Notes under the pieces: model-generated
Told to the model about the DNA's origin: nothing
Database searches by the model: none
What the model saw: the letters and a program-made list of their open reading frames with translations, nothing else
Assembly: GCA_029783825.1 (NCBI GenBank)
Contig: JAREIK010016294.1
Location: 1 to 64,000, forward strand
DNA length: 64,000 bases
From: Sapria himalayana
Taxonomy: Eukaryota; Streptophyta; Magnoliopsida; Malpighiales; Rafflesiaceae
Direction of reading: 5' to 3'
Shown here: in pieces, positions 24,221 to 35,470 of the stretch
How the letters are laid out: each line of letters starts with the position of its first letter
Numbering within the stretch: the stretch's first letter is position 1
Position numbers and translations under genes: made by a program

Positions 24221-24445
24221 ATGCGGTAGCTACTGCCGGTGCTGCTGCCGGTGCTAGTGTGGGCGTCGCTACCGGTGCCGATGCCACTGCTAGTGGCGGT
24301 GCAGCTGCATAAGCCATTTTTGTTGGCATCGCCATTGCCACTGCCAGCAGTAGTAGCAGCACCGGCAGCAGCGGTAGCTGTGGCGGGAGCGACAGGGGTG
24401 GAGGGAGTGGCAGTAATAGTGGGAGCAACAACAACAGCAACAAAT
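24221..24445. repeat. GC-rich trinucleotide VNTR, copy 1
   Basis: Imperfect GCN/GGC/CAG triplets ('gctgctgccggtgctagtg', 'gcagcagcggtagctgtgg') form a sharply bounded GC-rich block in AT-rich DNA. Several frames on both strands are open and give Ala/Pro/Leu/Ser/Gly strings, as expected for a triplet repeat. There is no reason to choose one as a protein. Confidence 0.85.
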
Positions 24446-24640
24446 GCAGTATATATGTACATATATAGTCAGTACATACATACATATAATACTGTAGTAT
24501 TTTATGTGCATATATAATGAGTATATGTGTACTCAGTATATATATATATACGCATAATACTATAGTTTATATGTACATATACTGCAGTAATATATGTACG
24601 AGTAAAACGCTAGTATATATATACATATTTACTATAGTAA
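24446..24640. repeat. Palindromic TACATATA repeat array, copy 1
   Basis: The units alternate 'tatatgtacatata' with 'actgtagtat', 'actatagttt' and 'actgcagta' centres, so each unit is close to its own reverse complement. Directly precedes the 430-bp module. Confidence 0.8.
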
Positions 24641-25075
24641 TATATATTTATCAAAACATAGTTTTTTTTTTAAATTATTTTGATTCGACTGAGTGGTTTA
24701 CATTTTTTAAAGATATGGTATCGCATTGTTTCCCATACGAAGCTTGTATAAGTGAAAGAATTTTTCAATTGACATGAAGCACCATGACACAGACATCTTT
24801 TTTGCTGCAGAAAGTTGGTGATCGAAGGAGTAGAGAGAGAGGAAGCAATGTCAATGCATGGATAGATTATACTTTATGCACTATCTGTAGATACATTGAT
24901 TAATAAGTTGTAATATAAGTTTGTTATTTTTTTGTTTTCCTTATTTAAAATATTATATTAGAATAAATTATTAAATGAATTTTTTTTTGTTTAATTAAAA
25001 ATTTTCATTTATAGTTTCTATTTTTAATCAATTTAATATACAAATATTAAATTATTTAATTAAATTTTTAGTTGA
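24641..25075 (+). repeat. 430-bp interspersed module, copy A
   Basis: Begins 'tatatttatcaaaacata'. Conserved landmarks are 'atatggtatcgcattg', 'catacgaagcttgtataagt', 'gcaatgtcaatg', 'gatagattatactttatgca', 'ttgttatttttttgtt' and an A/T tail 'attaaatgaattt'. Three more copies lie at 25851, 52184 and 53452. No frame is conserved between the copies, so it is probably non-coding. Confidence 0.8.
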
Positions 25076-25212
25076 AGCTGAATGACAATCAACTTTAATT
25101 TGTGTTTGGTCGTGTCCATAATAACTATTATATATATATGTGAATATGTTTGTGTGTATCCAAATCTTTTGGGTAAAGTTTTAACCTATTATAGGCATTT
25201 AAAAATCTATTA

Positions 25213-25665
25213 TCAGCAGCAGTAGCAGCTATAGCAACAATAGCAGTGGTAGTAAATTGCAGCAGTGGCATTGGCGGCGGTGGTAGTAGCGGTGGCAGTG
25301 GCAGTGGCAGTGTCGGCAACGATGGTAGTAACAAAAGCACCGGAAGCAGCAGCAGTAGTGGTAGAGGTGGTAGCAGCTGCAGCGGCATCAGCGGCGGCAG
25401 CGATGGCAATGGCTGCGGTGGCAGCAATGGTAGCTACGACATGTAGTGGGAGCAGCAACAGTGGGGGCAGCAGCAACAGCCGCTATAGTGGCCAGCGGCG
25501 GCAGCGACAATAGTAGCGGTGGCGGCAGCAGCTGCATCGGCAGCAACAGTGGCGGCAGCAGTGGCATCGGCAGCAGCGGCGGTAGTAGAAGCAGCTACGA
25601 CAACAATAGTGGATTTGGCAGTGGCAGTGGTAGCGGGAGCAGCAGCAACAGAAACAAATTCGACA
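25213..25665. repeat. GC-rich trinucleotide VNTR, copy 2
   Basis: A longer copy of the 24221 block. It contains 'gcagtggcagtggcagtg', 'ggcggcagcagtggcatcgg' and related triplets, and ends 'cagcagcaacagaaacaaat' like the end of copy 1 ('acaacagcaacaaatgcag'). Open frames on both strands are repeat artefacts. Confidence 0.85.
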
Positions 25666-25679
25666 TACACGTAGAAATA

Positions 25680-25850
25680 AAGTCAGTATATACGTACATA
25701 TAATACTGTAGTATTGTATGTATGTATATACTGAGTATATTTGTACTCAGTATATATGTACACATAATACTATAGTTTTTATGTACATATACTGCTATAA
25801 TATATGTATTAGCAAAATGCTAGTATATATGTACATATATACTACAAGAT
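25680..25850. repeat. Palindromic TACATATA repeat array, copy 2
   Basis: Same order of centres as copy 1: 'gtcagtatatac', 'aatactgtagtatt', 'actgagtatat', 'aatactatagtttt', 'tatactgctataatatatg'. Copies 1 and 2 are therefore a duplicated block rather than independent expansions. Confidence 0.8.
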
Positions 25851-26290
25851 TATATATTTATCAAAACATAACTTTTTATTATTTTAATTTGATTGAGTGA
25901 TTTAAATTTTTTATAGATATGATACCGCATTGTTCCTCAGATAAAAGCTTGTATAAGTGATGAGATTTTTCACTAGACATTACGTACTGATACTCGGAGA
26001 GCTTTGTCATAGTAGAAATATGGTGATCGGAGGAGCAAGAGGGAGAGAAAGCAATGTCAATGAATAGATATATTATACTATATGCACTATCGGTAGATAC
26101 AATAATGAATAAGATGGAACGAAATTTTGTTATTTTTTTGTTTCAATTATATAAAATATTGAATTAGAATAAGTTATTAAATGAATTTATTTTTTTTATT
26201 AAAAATTATTTATTGTTTCATTTTTTATTCAATTTGCTATAAAAATATTAAATTATTTAAATAAAAAATTTTAAATAAAATTAAATTAAA
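25851..26290 (+). repeat. 430-bp interspersed module, copy B
   Basis: Begins 'tatatttatcaaaacata'; has 'gataccgcattgttcc', 'gcttgtataagtgatgag', 'gtgatcggaggagcaagag', 'gcaatgtcaatgaatagata' and the same A/T tail. It runs directly into the subterminal repeats of element 2. Confidence 0.8.
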
Positions 26291-26299
26291 AAATTAGTT

Positions 26300-26476
26300 T
26301 TGAAATTAAAATAGCTAGGGAAAAATCCCTTGCTAAATTAGCAAGGGAAAAAATGCTTGCTAAATTAGTAAGAAAAAATCCATTGCTAAATTTGCTAGGC
26401 AAAATTCCCTAGCTAATTTAGCAAGGAAAATCTTTATTTTAGCAAATGATTTTTTCATCGCTAAATTTATTTAGCT
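26300..26476 (+). repeat. 3' subterminal repeats of element 2
   Basis: Five alternating 'gctagggaaaaatcccttgc' and 'aaattagcaagggaaaa' words, partly inverted with respect to each other, end with 'tttttcatcgctaaatt' and then GATA repeats. No TTCTTGTAGTG terminus is present. Confidence 0.7.
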
Positions 26477-26540
26477 AGATAAACAAATAGATAGATAGAT
26501 AATTAGAAAGATAGATTGAAAGATAGATAGACAAACACAA

Positions 26541-26576
<36 letters not shown>

Positions 26577-27688
26577 ATAGATAGAAAACTAGATACACAA
26601 ACATAATGATATATAGTTAGATAGATAGATCGATATAAGATGGACATACAATCACATAGTTAATAGATATATAGATACATAGATGGATAAATAGACTGAC
26701 ATATAGATATAAAGAGAGTGAGTGAGAAAGATAGATAGATAAATCAATTGATTAATTGATAGAATGATAGATAGTTAGGTAGATTTATAGATAGACAGAC
26801 ATATAGATATATAAATAGATAGATAGACAGACAGACAGACAGCTAGATAGATAGATAGATAGATAGATCGACAGACAAACAAACAAATTGAAAGATAGAT
26901 AAATAGATAATTAAATTGATAATTAGATAGATATATAGAAAGATTGATATAATGAAAGATACAAAGAAAGAGAGATAGATAAAATGATAATAGATAGAAA
27001 GAAAGATAGATAGATATATAGTTAGATAGATAGATATATAGAAAGATAGACAGATTGATAGAAAGATATAAATATATATATTGACAACTAGATAGACATA
27101 CAATTACATAGGTAGAAAGATTGATATATATATATATATATTAGATAGACGACTAGATAGACTGACATAAAGACAAATAGAAAGACAGATAGATAAGTAG
27201 ATAAATAAATAAAAATATAGACAAAGATATAGGTAGATATGTAAAAAATAGATAGATATATAGATAGGTTGGTATGTAGATAGGTAGATAGTTATATAGG
27301 TAGATAGATAGATAACTAGATAAATAGATAGATAGCTAGATAGATAGATAGACAGATAGAGTGATAGATAGATTGATTGATAAACATATAAATAGATAGA
27401 GAGAGATATATATATATATAGAGTAGATAGAAAGAAAGAAAGAAAGTTAGATAGATAAATAGATATATAGATAATAGTTAGATAGATAGATAGATTGATA
27501 TTCAAATAGATAGATAGTTAGATAAATAGATAGATAGATAGATAAATAGACAGATAGATAGGAATATATATAGATAAATTAAGTGATAGATAGAATGATA
27601 TATATATATATATAGTTAAATAGATAGAAAGAAAGATAGATAGATAGACTGATAGATCATAAAGATATAGATATAGATATAGATATAT

Positions 27689-27734
<46 letters not shown>

Positions 27735-28761
27735 CAAATAGATAGATAAATAAATAGATATATAGTCGAAATAAAGAAATAAAGAAAGAAAGATTGATAA
27801 ATAGATATAAATAGATAGATAAATAGATATAAATAGATAGATAAATAGATATAAATAGATAGATAGATAAATAGCTAGATAGGCATATAGATAGATAAAA
27901 AGATTGACATCTATATAAATAGACATAAATATAAATAAATTGATAGACACATAGATAGATATATAGATAGATAGAAAGATAGATAATGAGATTATTGATA
28001 ATTAGATAGACATATAGTTAGATCTGTAGATATATAGATAGCTAGATAGCTAGGTATAAAGATAGATAGATAGCTAGGAAGATATATAGATAGATAGATA
28101 TAAAAATAGACAAAGAGATAGATAGGTTTTTATATAAATTGATAGACATATTTATAGATAAATAGACAAATAGATAAAAAATTGATAGATAGATATATAG
28201 ATATAAAGATAGATAGATATTTAGATAGTTAGATAGATAGCAATTAGATAGATAGATAGATAGATAGAAAGTTAGATAGATAGATAGGCAGATAATATAT
28301 AGATAGATAGAGAGTAAGATATTAGATAGATAGTTAGATAGAATTATAAAAAGTTAGATACATATATAGATAGAAAGATGGATATAAAGATAGTTAGATC
28401 AATAGAAAGATAGATAGACAAATAGATTCATAGATTGATAAATATGTGATTATATAGACAATCATATAGAATAATAGACAGAAAGAGAGATACACAGATA
28501 GATCAGTAGATAGCTAGATAAATAGATAGGTAGATAGACAGACAAATAGAAATATAAATAGATAAATAGATAGACATTCAAATAGATCGAAAGTGAGATA
28601 TATAAATAGACAGATAAATAGATAGACAAATAGATAAATAGATAGATAGTATATAGTTAGATACATATATAGACAGACAGATAAATAGTTTAAATCTAGA
28701 TAGATAGACATACAATTAGATAGATAGTAATATAGAGAGATAGATAGATAGATAGATAGAT

Positions 28762-28799
<38 letters not shown>

Positions 28800-31700
28800 A
28801 CAAATACAACAAAATAGACTATATATAAATAGATAGACATATAAACACATAAATATGAAGATAGACAGATAAATAGATAGTTAGGTATATAGGTTGATAA
28901 ATATATAGATAGATATAGATAAATAGATATAGATAGATAGATAAATACATAAGTTTATAGATAGATTGATAGCTAGATAGATAGATATATAGACAGATAG
29001 ATAGATATATAGATTGATAGACAGACAAGTATATATATATATAGATAGATACTATATTGATAAATAGAGAGATAGATAGATAGACATACAAATATATATA
29101 TATATATAGTTAGATAGATAGATAGATAAATAATCAGATAGATAAAAAGATTTATATATAAAAAAAATAATGACAACAGAAAAGATACGCATATAGACAG
29201 ATAGAGCGATAGACACATAGACATATAGATAGATAGACAATCAGATAGAAAGATAGATAGATATATAGGTAGGTCGATAAATAGATAGATAGATAGAAAT
29301 TGATAGATAGATACGTATATAGATATATAGAAGATAACCTGAAATAAACATAGATAAATTGATAGATAAATGGATATATTGATAAATCGAGAGCCATAGA
29401 AATATATAGATAGATAGACAATTAAATAGATAAATAGATTGACAAGTAGATAGATAGATAAAGAGATAGATAGATAAAGAGATAGATAATTAGAAAGATA
29501 TAAAGATAAATAGATAGATAGACAGATAGGTTGATAGATAGATAAATATTTTGATTTATAGATAGATAATTAGATAGTTAGTCATATAGATAAATAGGTA
29601 GATTGACAAATTGACAAATAGATAGATAGACATATAGATAGATAGATAAATAGGCAGATTGATTGATAGATAGATATATAGATAGATAAATATATTGATA
29701 GGTATATAGCTTGATATATAGATAGATAGAGAGATAGTTAGATATATACATATATAGAGAGAAATATAGAAAGATAGATTGATAGAAAGACAAATAGACA
29801 TACAAATAGATAAATAGATAGATAGATATATAGATAGATAGATAGAAAGCTAGATAGATATAAAGATAATAGATAGATAGATTAATAGAATATAGAGTGT
29901 TTAATAAATATATAGATAGAAAGATAGATTGTTAGATAAATAGATAGATAGATAGATATATAGATACATATGAATATATAGATAAAAAGAGAGTCATATA
30001 GTCATATAGTCAAATAATCAGATAGTCAGCTAGTTAGATAGACAGAAAGAGAAATAAATAGATACAGAGATAGATAGATATACATATACACAGATAGTTT
30101 AAAGAAAGAAAGATAGATAGATAGAAAAATATAAAGATAAAGAGATAGACAAATATAAAGGTAGATAGATAGATAAATAGACATATAGACATATAGATAG
30201 ATAAATATATATATAGATAGATAAATAAAATGATAAATAGGCATAGAGATAGATAGGTAGATAGATAAATATATAGTTAGATAGATAGATAAATAGGTAC
30301 ACAAATAGATAGATATACATATATATTTATATAGTTTAATAGATTGATAGAAATATAGACATATAAACATATAGACAAAAAGGTATATAGAGAGATAGAT
30401 AGTTATAAAGATATATAGATATATAGATAGATTGCATGATTGACAAATATATAGATAGATCCACATACATATAGATACATAGATAGACATTTACATAGAT
30501 AGACAAATAGACAAATATATATATATAGATTGATAGATAGACATATAGAAAAAATTGAAAAATAGTAAAATAGATTGATAGACAGATAGACATTGTTAGA
30601 TAGACAAATATATAGATTTACAGATAAATCTATAAACAGATAGAGATTTATATATATATATATATATATAGTTAAACAGATATAAATAGATAAATAAATA
30701 TATAGATTGAAGGATAGATAGATAGAGAGATAGAGAAATATATAAATATATAGATATATAAATAGGGAAATATATAGATATACAAATAGATATATTGATA
30801 GATATACAGATATAATGCTAGACAGATCAATAGATGAAAGATTGATAGAAAGAAAGAAAGAAAGATACATAGACTAATATATTGAAATACTGATACATAG
30901 ATAGAAAGATAGATAGACATAAAGATAAAGTGATACATAGATAGACAAATTTATAGATAGATAGTTAAATATATTGATATTTAGACTGATAGACATGTAG
31001 ACGTATAGATAGAAAGTAAGATAGACAGATAAATAGAAAGGTAGATAGTTTCATATATAGAGAGGTAGAAACTTAGATAGATAGATAGATAGACAAATAG
31101 TCGTATATATATATATAAACAAATATATAGATAAAAATATAGACATATAGAGAGATATGGAGAAAGAAAGATGAATAGATAGATAGATAGTTAGAAAGAT
31201 ATATATATATATATATAGATAAACAGATAGAGACCTAGATTGACAGATATATAGATAGATAAATTGACTGATAGACTAATAGATTGATAAATATATAAAA
31301 AGATAGATGGATAAATAGATAGATATAGAGATATATAGTTAATTGGATAAACTAATAGACAAATAGATAGATTAACATATAGACATATATAAAGAAACAT
31401 AGATAGATAGATACATAGCTAGATAGATAGGCAGTCAGATAAATAGATAAGCTTATAGACTTAATTATAGATAGACAAATATATAAATATACACAAATAT
31501 AGATTGAAAGATAGATCAATAGATAGATAGATAGATAAAAAGATAGGTAGATAGACAAATAGATAGATAGAAATACAGACATATAGATAGACAGCTAGAT
31601 ATTTTGACTAATAGACTGATAGACAAATAGATAGATTGATTGAACGAAAGAAAGATAGATAGAAATAAAGACTGATTGGTAGAAAGATAGATAAACATAT

Positions 31701-32473
31701 AGATAGATAGTTCATAAAATAGATAGATGGATGGATATATATATATACAAATAGATAGATTAATAGATAAACAAATAGATAGATAGACATATAGATAGAA
31801 TGATTAATTGATTGATAGAAAGATAGATAGGTAGATAGATAGATAGATGTACACATAGACACATCGACATATAAAAAGATAGATAGACATATAGATAGAT
31901 AGATAAACAGTTAGACATATCCATGAATATATAGATAGATAAAAAGAAAAATAGATAGATAGATAGATAGTTTGACATAGATAAATAAGCAGATAAATAG
32001 ATATATAGATAGATAGATAGATAGATTAACAGATAGATAGATAGATTAACAGATAGAAAGATAGATAGATAGACAAATTGACATATAGGTAGATAAACAA
32101 ATAGAGAGATAGACAAATTAACAAAAAGACATAAAGAATAATAGGTAGATTGACATATAAACACAAAGACAAATAGATAGTTAGACATATAGATAGAAAC
32201 ACAAATTGAAAGATAGAAAGATAGATAGATAGACATATAGATAGATAGATAAATTAATAAATATATAGACCGATAAATAGATAGATATATAAAGAAATGG
32301 ATAGATAGACATATCGATGGACATATAGATAGATAAATAGACAGACAAATTGATAGATAGATAAATATATAAATAGTTAGATAGATATTGGATAAATATA
32401 TAGATATATAGATTGATAAATAGAAAAAAAGATAGATAGATAAGTAGATAGGTAGGTAGATATATAGATAGAT

Positions 32474-32530
<57 letters not shown>

Positions 32531-33151
32531 TATACATAGATAAATAATAAGATGGATAGATAGTTACATAGATAAATAATTAGATAGATAGATTGAAAGA
32601 CATTTAGATAAATATATAGATAGATAGACAGACAGATAGATATATAGATAGATATAGACATATAGATTGATATATAGAAAGATAGATAGAATCATTGATT
32701 GATTGATTGATAGACAACAAGATAAATACACATAGATTCATTGATAGACCGATATTTAAAAATATAAAAAGATAGATAGATTGATTGATAAATAAATAGA
32801 GAGATAAAAAGACAAATATATAAATGGACAACCAGATAGATAGAAAAAAGATAGACAGACATATAGATACATAGATATACACACAAAAGGATAGATAGAT
32901 AGACATATAGATAAATAGACAGATATAACTATTGATAGATTTATAAATATGCAGATATAGAGTTAGATAGATATATAGATAATTAAATAAATAGTTAGAT
33001 ATATATATATATATAGATAAATAGCGAGTTAGATAGATATACAAATAGATATAGACAGACATATTGATTGATTGATTATAAATAGATTGATAAATAAAAA
33101 GATAGATAGATAGACAGATAGATACATAGATATATAAATAGATAGATAGAT

Positions 33152-33209
<58 letters not shown>

Positions 33210-33378
33210 AGATAGATAAATAGATAGAAAGATAGATAGATAGACAGACAAACAGACACTTAGATAATTTTATAGATAGATAGATAGATCAATAAATAGA
33301 CAGACATACAGATAGATGAATAGATAAATATATAGATATAAAGATTAACAGATAGATAGATAGTTAGATAGATTGATA
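26477..33378 (+). repeat. GATA tetranucleotide array (6.9 kb)
   Basis: Degenerate GATA on the plus strand with GACA, GATT, AATA, GAAA and GTTA variants. Islands of (AT)n lie near 26546, 27127, 27690, 28766, 30650, 32478 and 33157. Local duplications of a dozen to fifty bases are frequent, e.g. 'agataaatagatataaat' three times at 27799-27860. Open frames on the minus strand are (Ser-Ile-Tyr-Leu)n artefacts; the plus strand is blocked by TAG in every frame. Confidence 0.97.
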
Positions 33379-33379
33379 A

Positions 33380-35465
33380 TAGAGGTGCCAAATAGGGCAT
33401 GTTGAGCTGGCACGACATGGTTTTAGGTAGCACGACCATGTTTCTGCCCGGGCCATGCACTACACGGTTACTATACAGTGTCATGCCTTACCCTGCATGG
33501 GTTCTTAAGGCCAGGCCTGACACAGCCCACCGGCACGTCTAGTTATTTTACCATGCCGGGTTAGGCCCTTATGAGCCAAATCAGGCCCATATGGGCTGTG
33601 TTAAAAATTTTTTTTTTGTTTTTAATATTTATGTAATTATTAAATATAAAATAGATTAGATAATGTTTAAAATATTTAAATTGTAACTTGAAAATTGTTG
33701 AAAAGTTATAAAATTTAATTTTTTCTATTTGTTTTAATTAGGTTTTAATTAAATTAATAGATTTATATTATAATTAATTAGAATTAAATTTTAGAATTTT
33801 TAATGAAATTTTTTAACACAAAAATAAATGAAACACAATTTCTTTAACAAAAATTACAAAGTTACAAATCCAAACTCAAACAAAACTTCCAATCAGCCAA
33901 TCCCGAACCAAAGCAAATATAATCTAAATAATAAAGCATACAAAACAAAATATCAAAATCAAAAAGTAGAATCAATCATAACACAAAACTCATAAGCATA
34001 AGCATAAATTTAACATAAGTGTCTCTGTCAAGTGTCGTCATGTCGTAATTCCATAATCGTCAACCGTGAGGCATCAAGTGGCAATGGCATGTGGCATGGC
34101 AATGGGCAACCTCATTAATCGACCATCGGCATATCATTAACTTCTTCAACCTCATCATAAAAATCACTATGATATGGATCATCATCATCGGCAATCAACT
34201 TCTTCACTTTCGCTATGGTTGTAGCTCCTATCCCAGCATGATCCAAGATGCTAAATCTCAAATCCTCATAGTCCTTCATGAATGCTAAGGCCTCCATAAT
34301 ATCTGGGCGTAATCTTGATCTCTTATACGAAATCACATTCACTGCAATAAAAAAGTAGACTTCGATGCTATGCTCGACACCAGAAAAGTCAGTAGATTCG
34401 TGGCTTTCTAGATAGCATGGGAAATGTGGACTAATATGATTTCCACCACTGTAATATATCAAGATTCTTAGTATCAGAATCTGATAGGATTGAATAGTAA
34501 TTGGTATCTAAGTACCGAGAAAGCTTGCTCTTATTCGATGGTCCACCCCATCGTTTCCCCCTCGCTAACTGAATGAAAAATCATCATCTTAGAAGATGGT
34601 TCAATGTCCGTACTCATAGTCTCACTACTACTACTACCATACCTAATATTGTAATTGTTAAAATGTAAGTTAACTTCTTGTAAATGAATCCTTCAAGTTT
34701 GACTTCCAGGTTCATGCACGAGGAAATGTAGGTCAAATCATTATCTACCCCTTCCACATTATCCTAGGGTCCATGCATGCAGCAAGGCAATAAAGAGATG
34801 GAATGGTGGACAAGTACTTTAAGTACTTGGTTTCCATCTCTGCAACCATATGGCTAAGTGTCGGGTCAGCTAGATACTTCCTAAAAATACTACTAATGTT
34901 GCATGTGCATTTGAGTGTAATGTAAGTCTTGGAAGTATAAACCGACAAACACATGTTCTTCGTGTCATAAAAAATATTTAGGAATTTAATAAATGAAATT
35001 CTAGTAGCCAGTCACTATCATCAATAAAAAGTTTGTCACTCTTACTATTGACGTAATCAGATATAACATGTTCGTATCCAACACATGACTCTAATATTAG
35101 GTACGTGTAATTCCAATGATGTCTCATATCTGATTGGAATTTATTCTTCTTAAGATTCACAGACAAATAATGACTACCAAACTACTATTGTCTATGGGGT
35201 GTGCGAATGTATTTAAGTGAGTTACGTATATTATCTAAAGTGGGTGAACACACCTTCATACTAGCTTGTACAATCAGGTTAATTACCTAATACATGCATC
35301 TAACGTGCAAAATCTTTTCTAATGGTGTGTCTAGGGTCATGCCGAATACTGTGCCAACGGGCGATGAAACCATGCCAGGCTAGGCACAGCACGAGGCCTG
35401 GTTGGCCTCGGCATGGCATGGCACGGTTGGTGCCATGGATAGTCATGGCATGGGCACAAGCACTA
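33380..35465 (-). mobile_element. Decayed, internally deleted hAT transposon inserted in the GATA array
   Basis: Both ends are GC-rich in a GATA context. The left end starts TAGAGGTGCCAAATAGGGC; the complement of the right end starts TAGTGCTTGTGCCC. Both keep the A2 and G5 of hAT termini, but otherwise the match is weak. Inner ends carry typical hAT 'ggcacg', 'ggcctgg' and 'gggcccat' runs in inverted arrangement. A minus-strand transposase remnant lies between. Bases flanking the proposed ends (attgataa, gccaagat) do not form an 8-bp target duplication, so one end may be misplaced or eroded. GATA polarity is the same on both sides, as for a simple insertion. Confidence 0.75.
34115..35316 (-). 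pseudogene. hAT transposase pseudogene (C-terminal half)
   Basis: Read on the minus strand from 35316, the product gives 'KILHVRCMY', 'INLIVQASMKVCSPTLDNIR' and 'NSLKYIR' (family HVRCxAHILNLIVQ...IRESVKYI). Next come 'MRHHWNYTYLILESC' (TRWNSTYLML), 'IFRKYLADPTLSHMVAEMET' and 'KYLKYLSTIPSLYCLAACMD'. After a frameshift the dimerisation domain reads 'SDTKNLDILQWWK' and then 'YKRSRLRPDIMEALAFMKDY' with an acidic tail. This is the plant Ac-like/RICESLEEPER type. The BED zinc finger and the N-terminal catalytic half are absent, because GC-rich terminal sequence starts right after 35316. Stops and frameshifts confirm a pseudogene. Confidence 0.85.
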
Positions 35466-35470
35466 GCCAA

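Larger units (their letters stand above)
14734..26476 (+). mobile_element. CACTA-family segment, element 2, without recognisable transposase
   Basis: The left part (14745-16080) is homologous to the left part of element 1, and the right part (26200-26476) has the same AT-rich and subterminal words as the right part of element 1. Between them lie a captured GRP94 gene fragment, about 5.7 kb of AT-rich DNA and a duplicated repeat block. I see no transposase homology, so this would be a non-autonomous, gene-carrying relative (Pack-CACTA type). Neither terminal CACTA sequence is preserved; both ends abut GATA arrays. It is also possible that the segment combines more than one insertion. Confidence 0.6.

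Noticed and set aside
24204..25703. Ala/Gly/Ser/Pro/Leu-rich open frames on both strands
   Set aside because: Frames in different registers and both strands are open at once over a triplet VNTR, with no conserved flanks.
33380..33600. GC-rich stretch considered as a CpG-island promoter
   Set aside because: Its 'ggcacg', 'gggccatg' and 'ggcctga' words, the inverted counterpart at 35330-35465 and the hAT transposase between them identify it as a transposon end.
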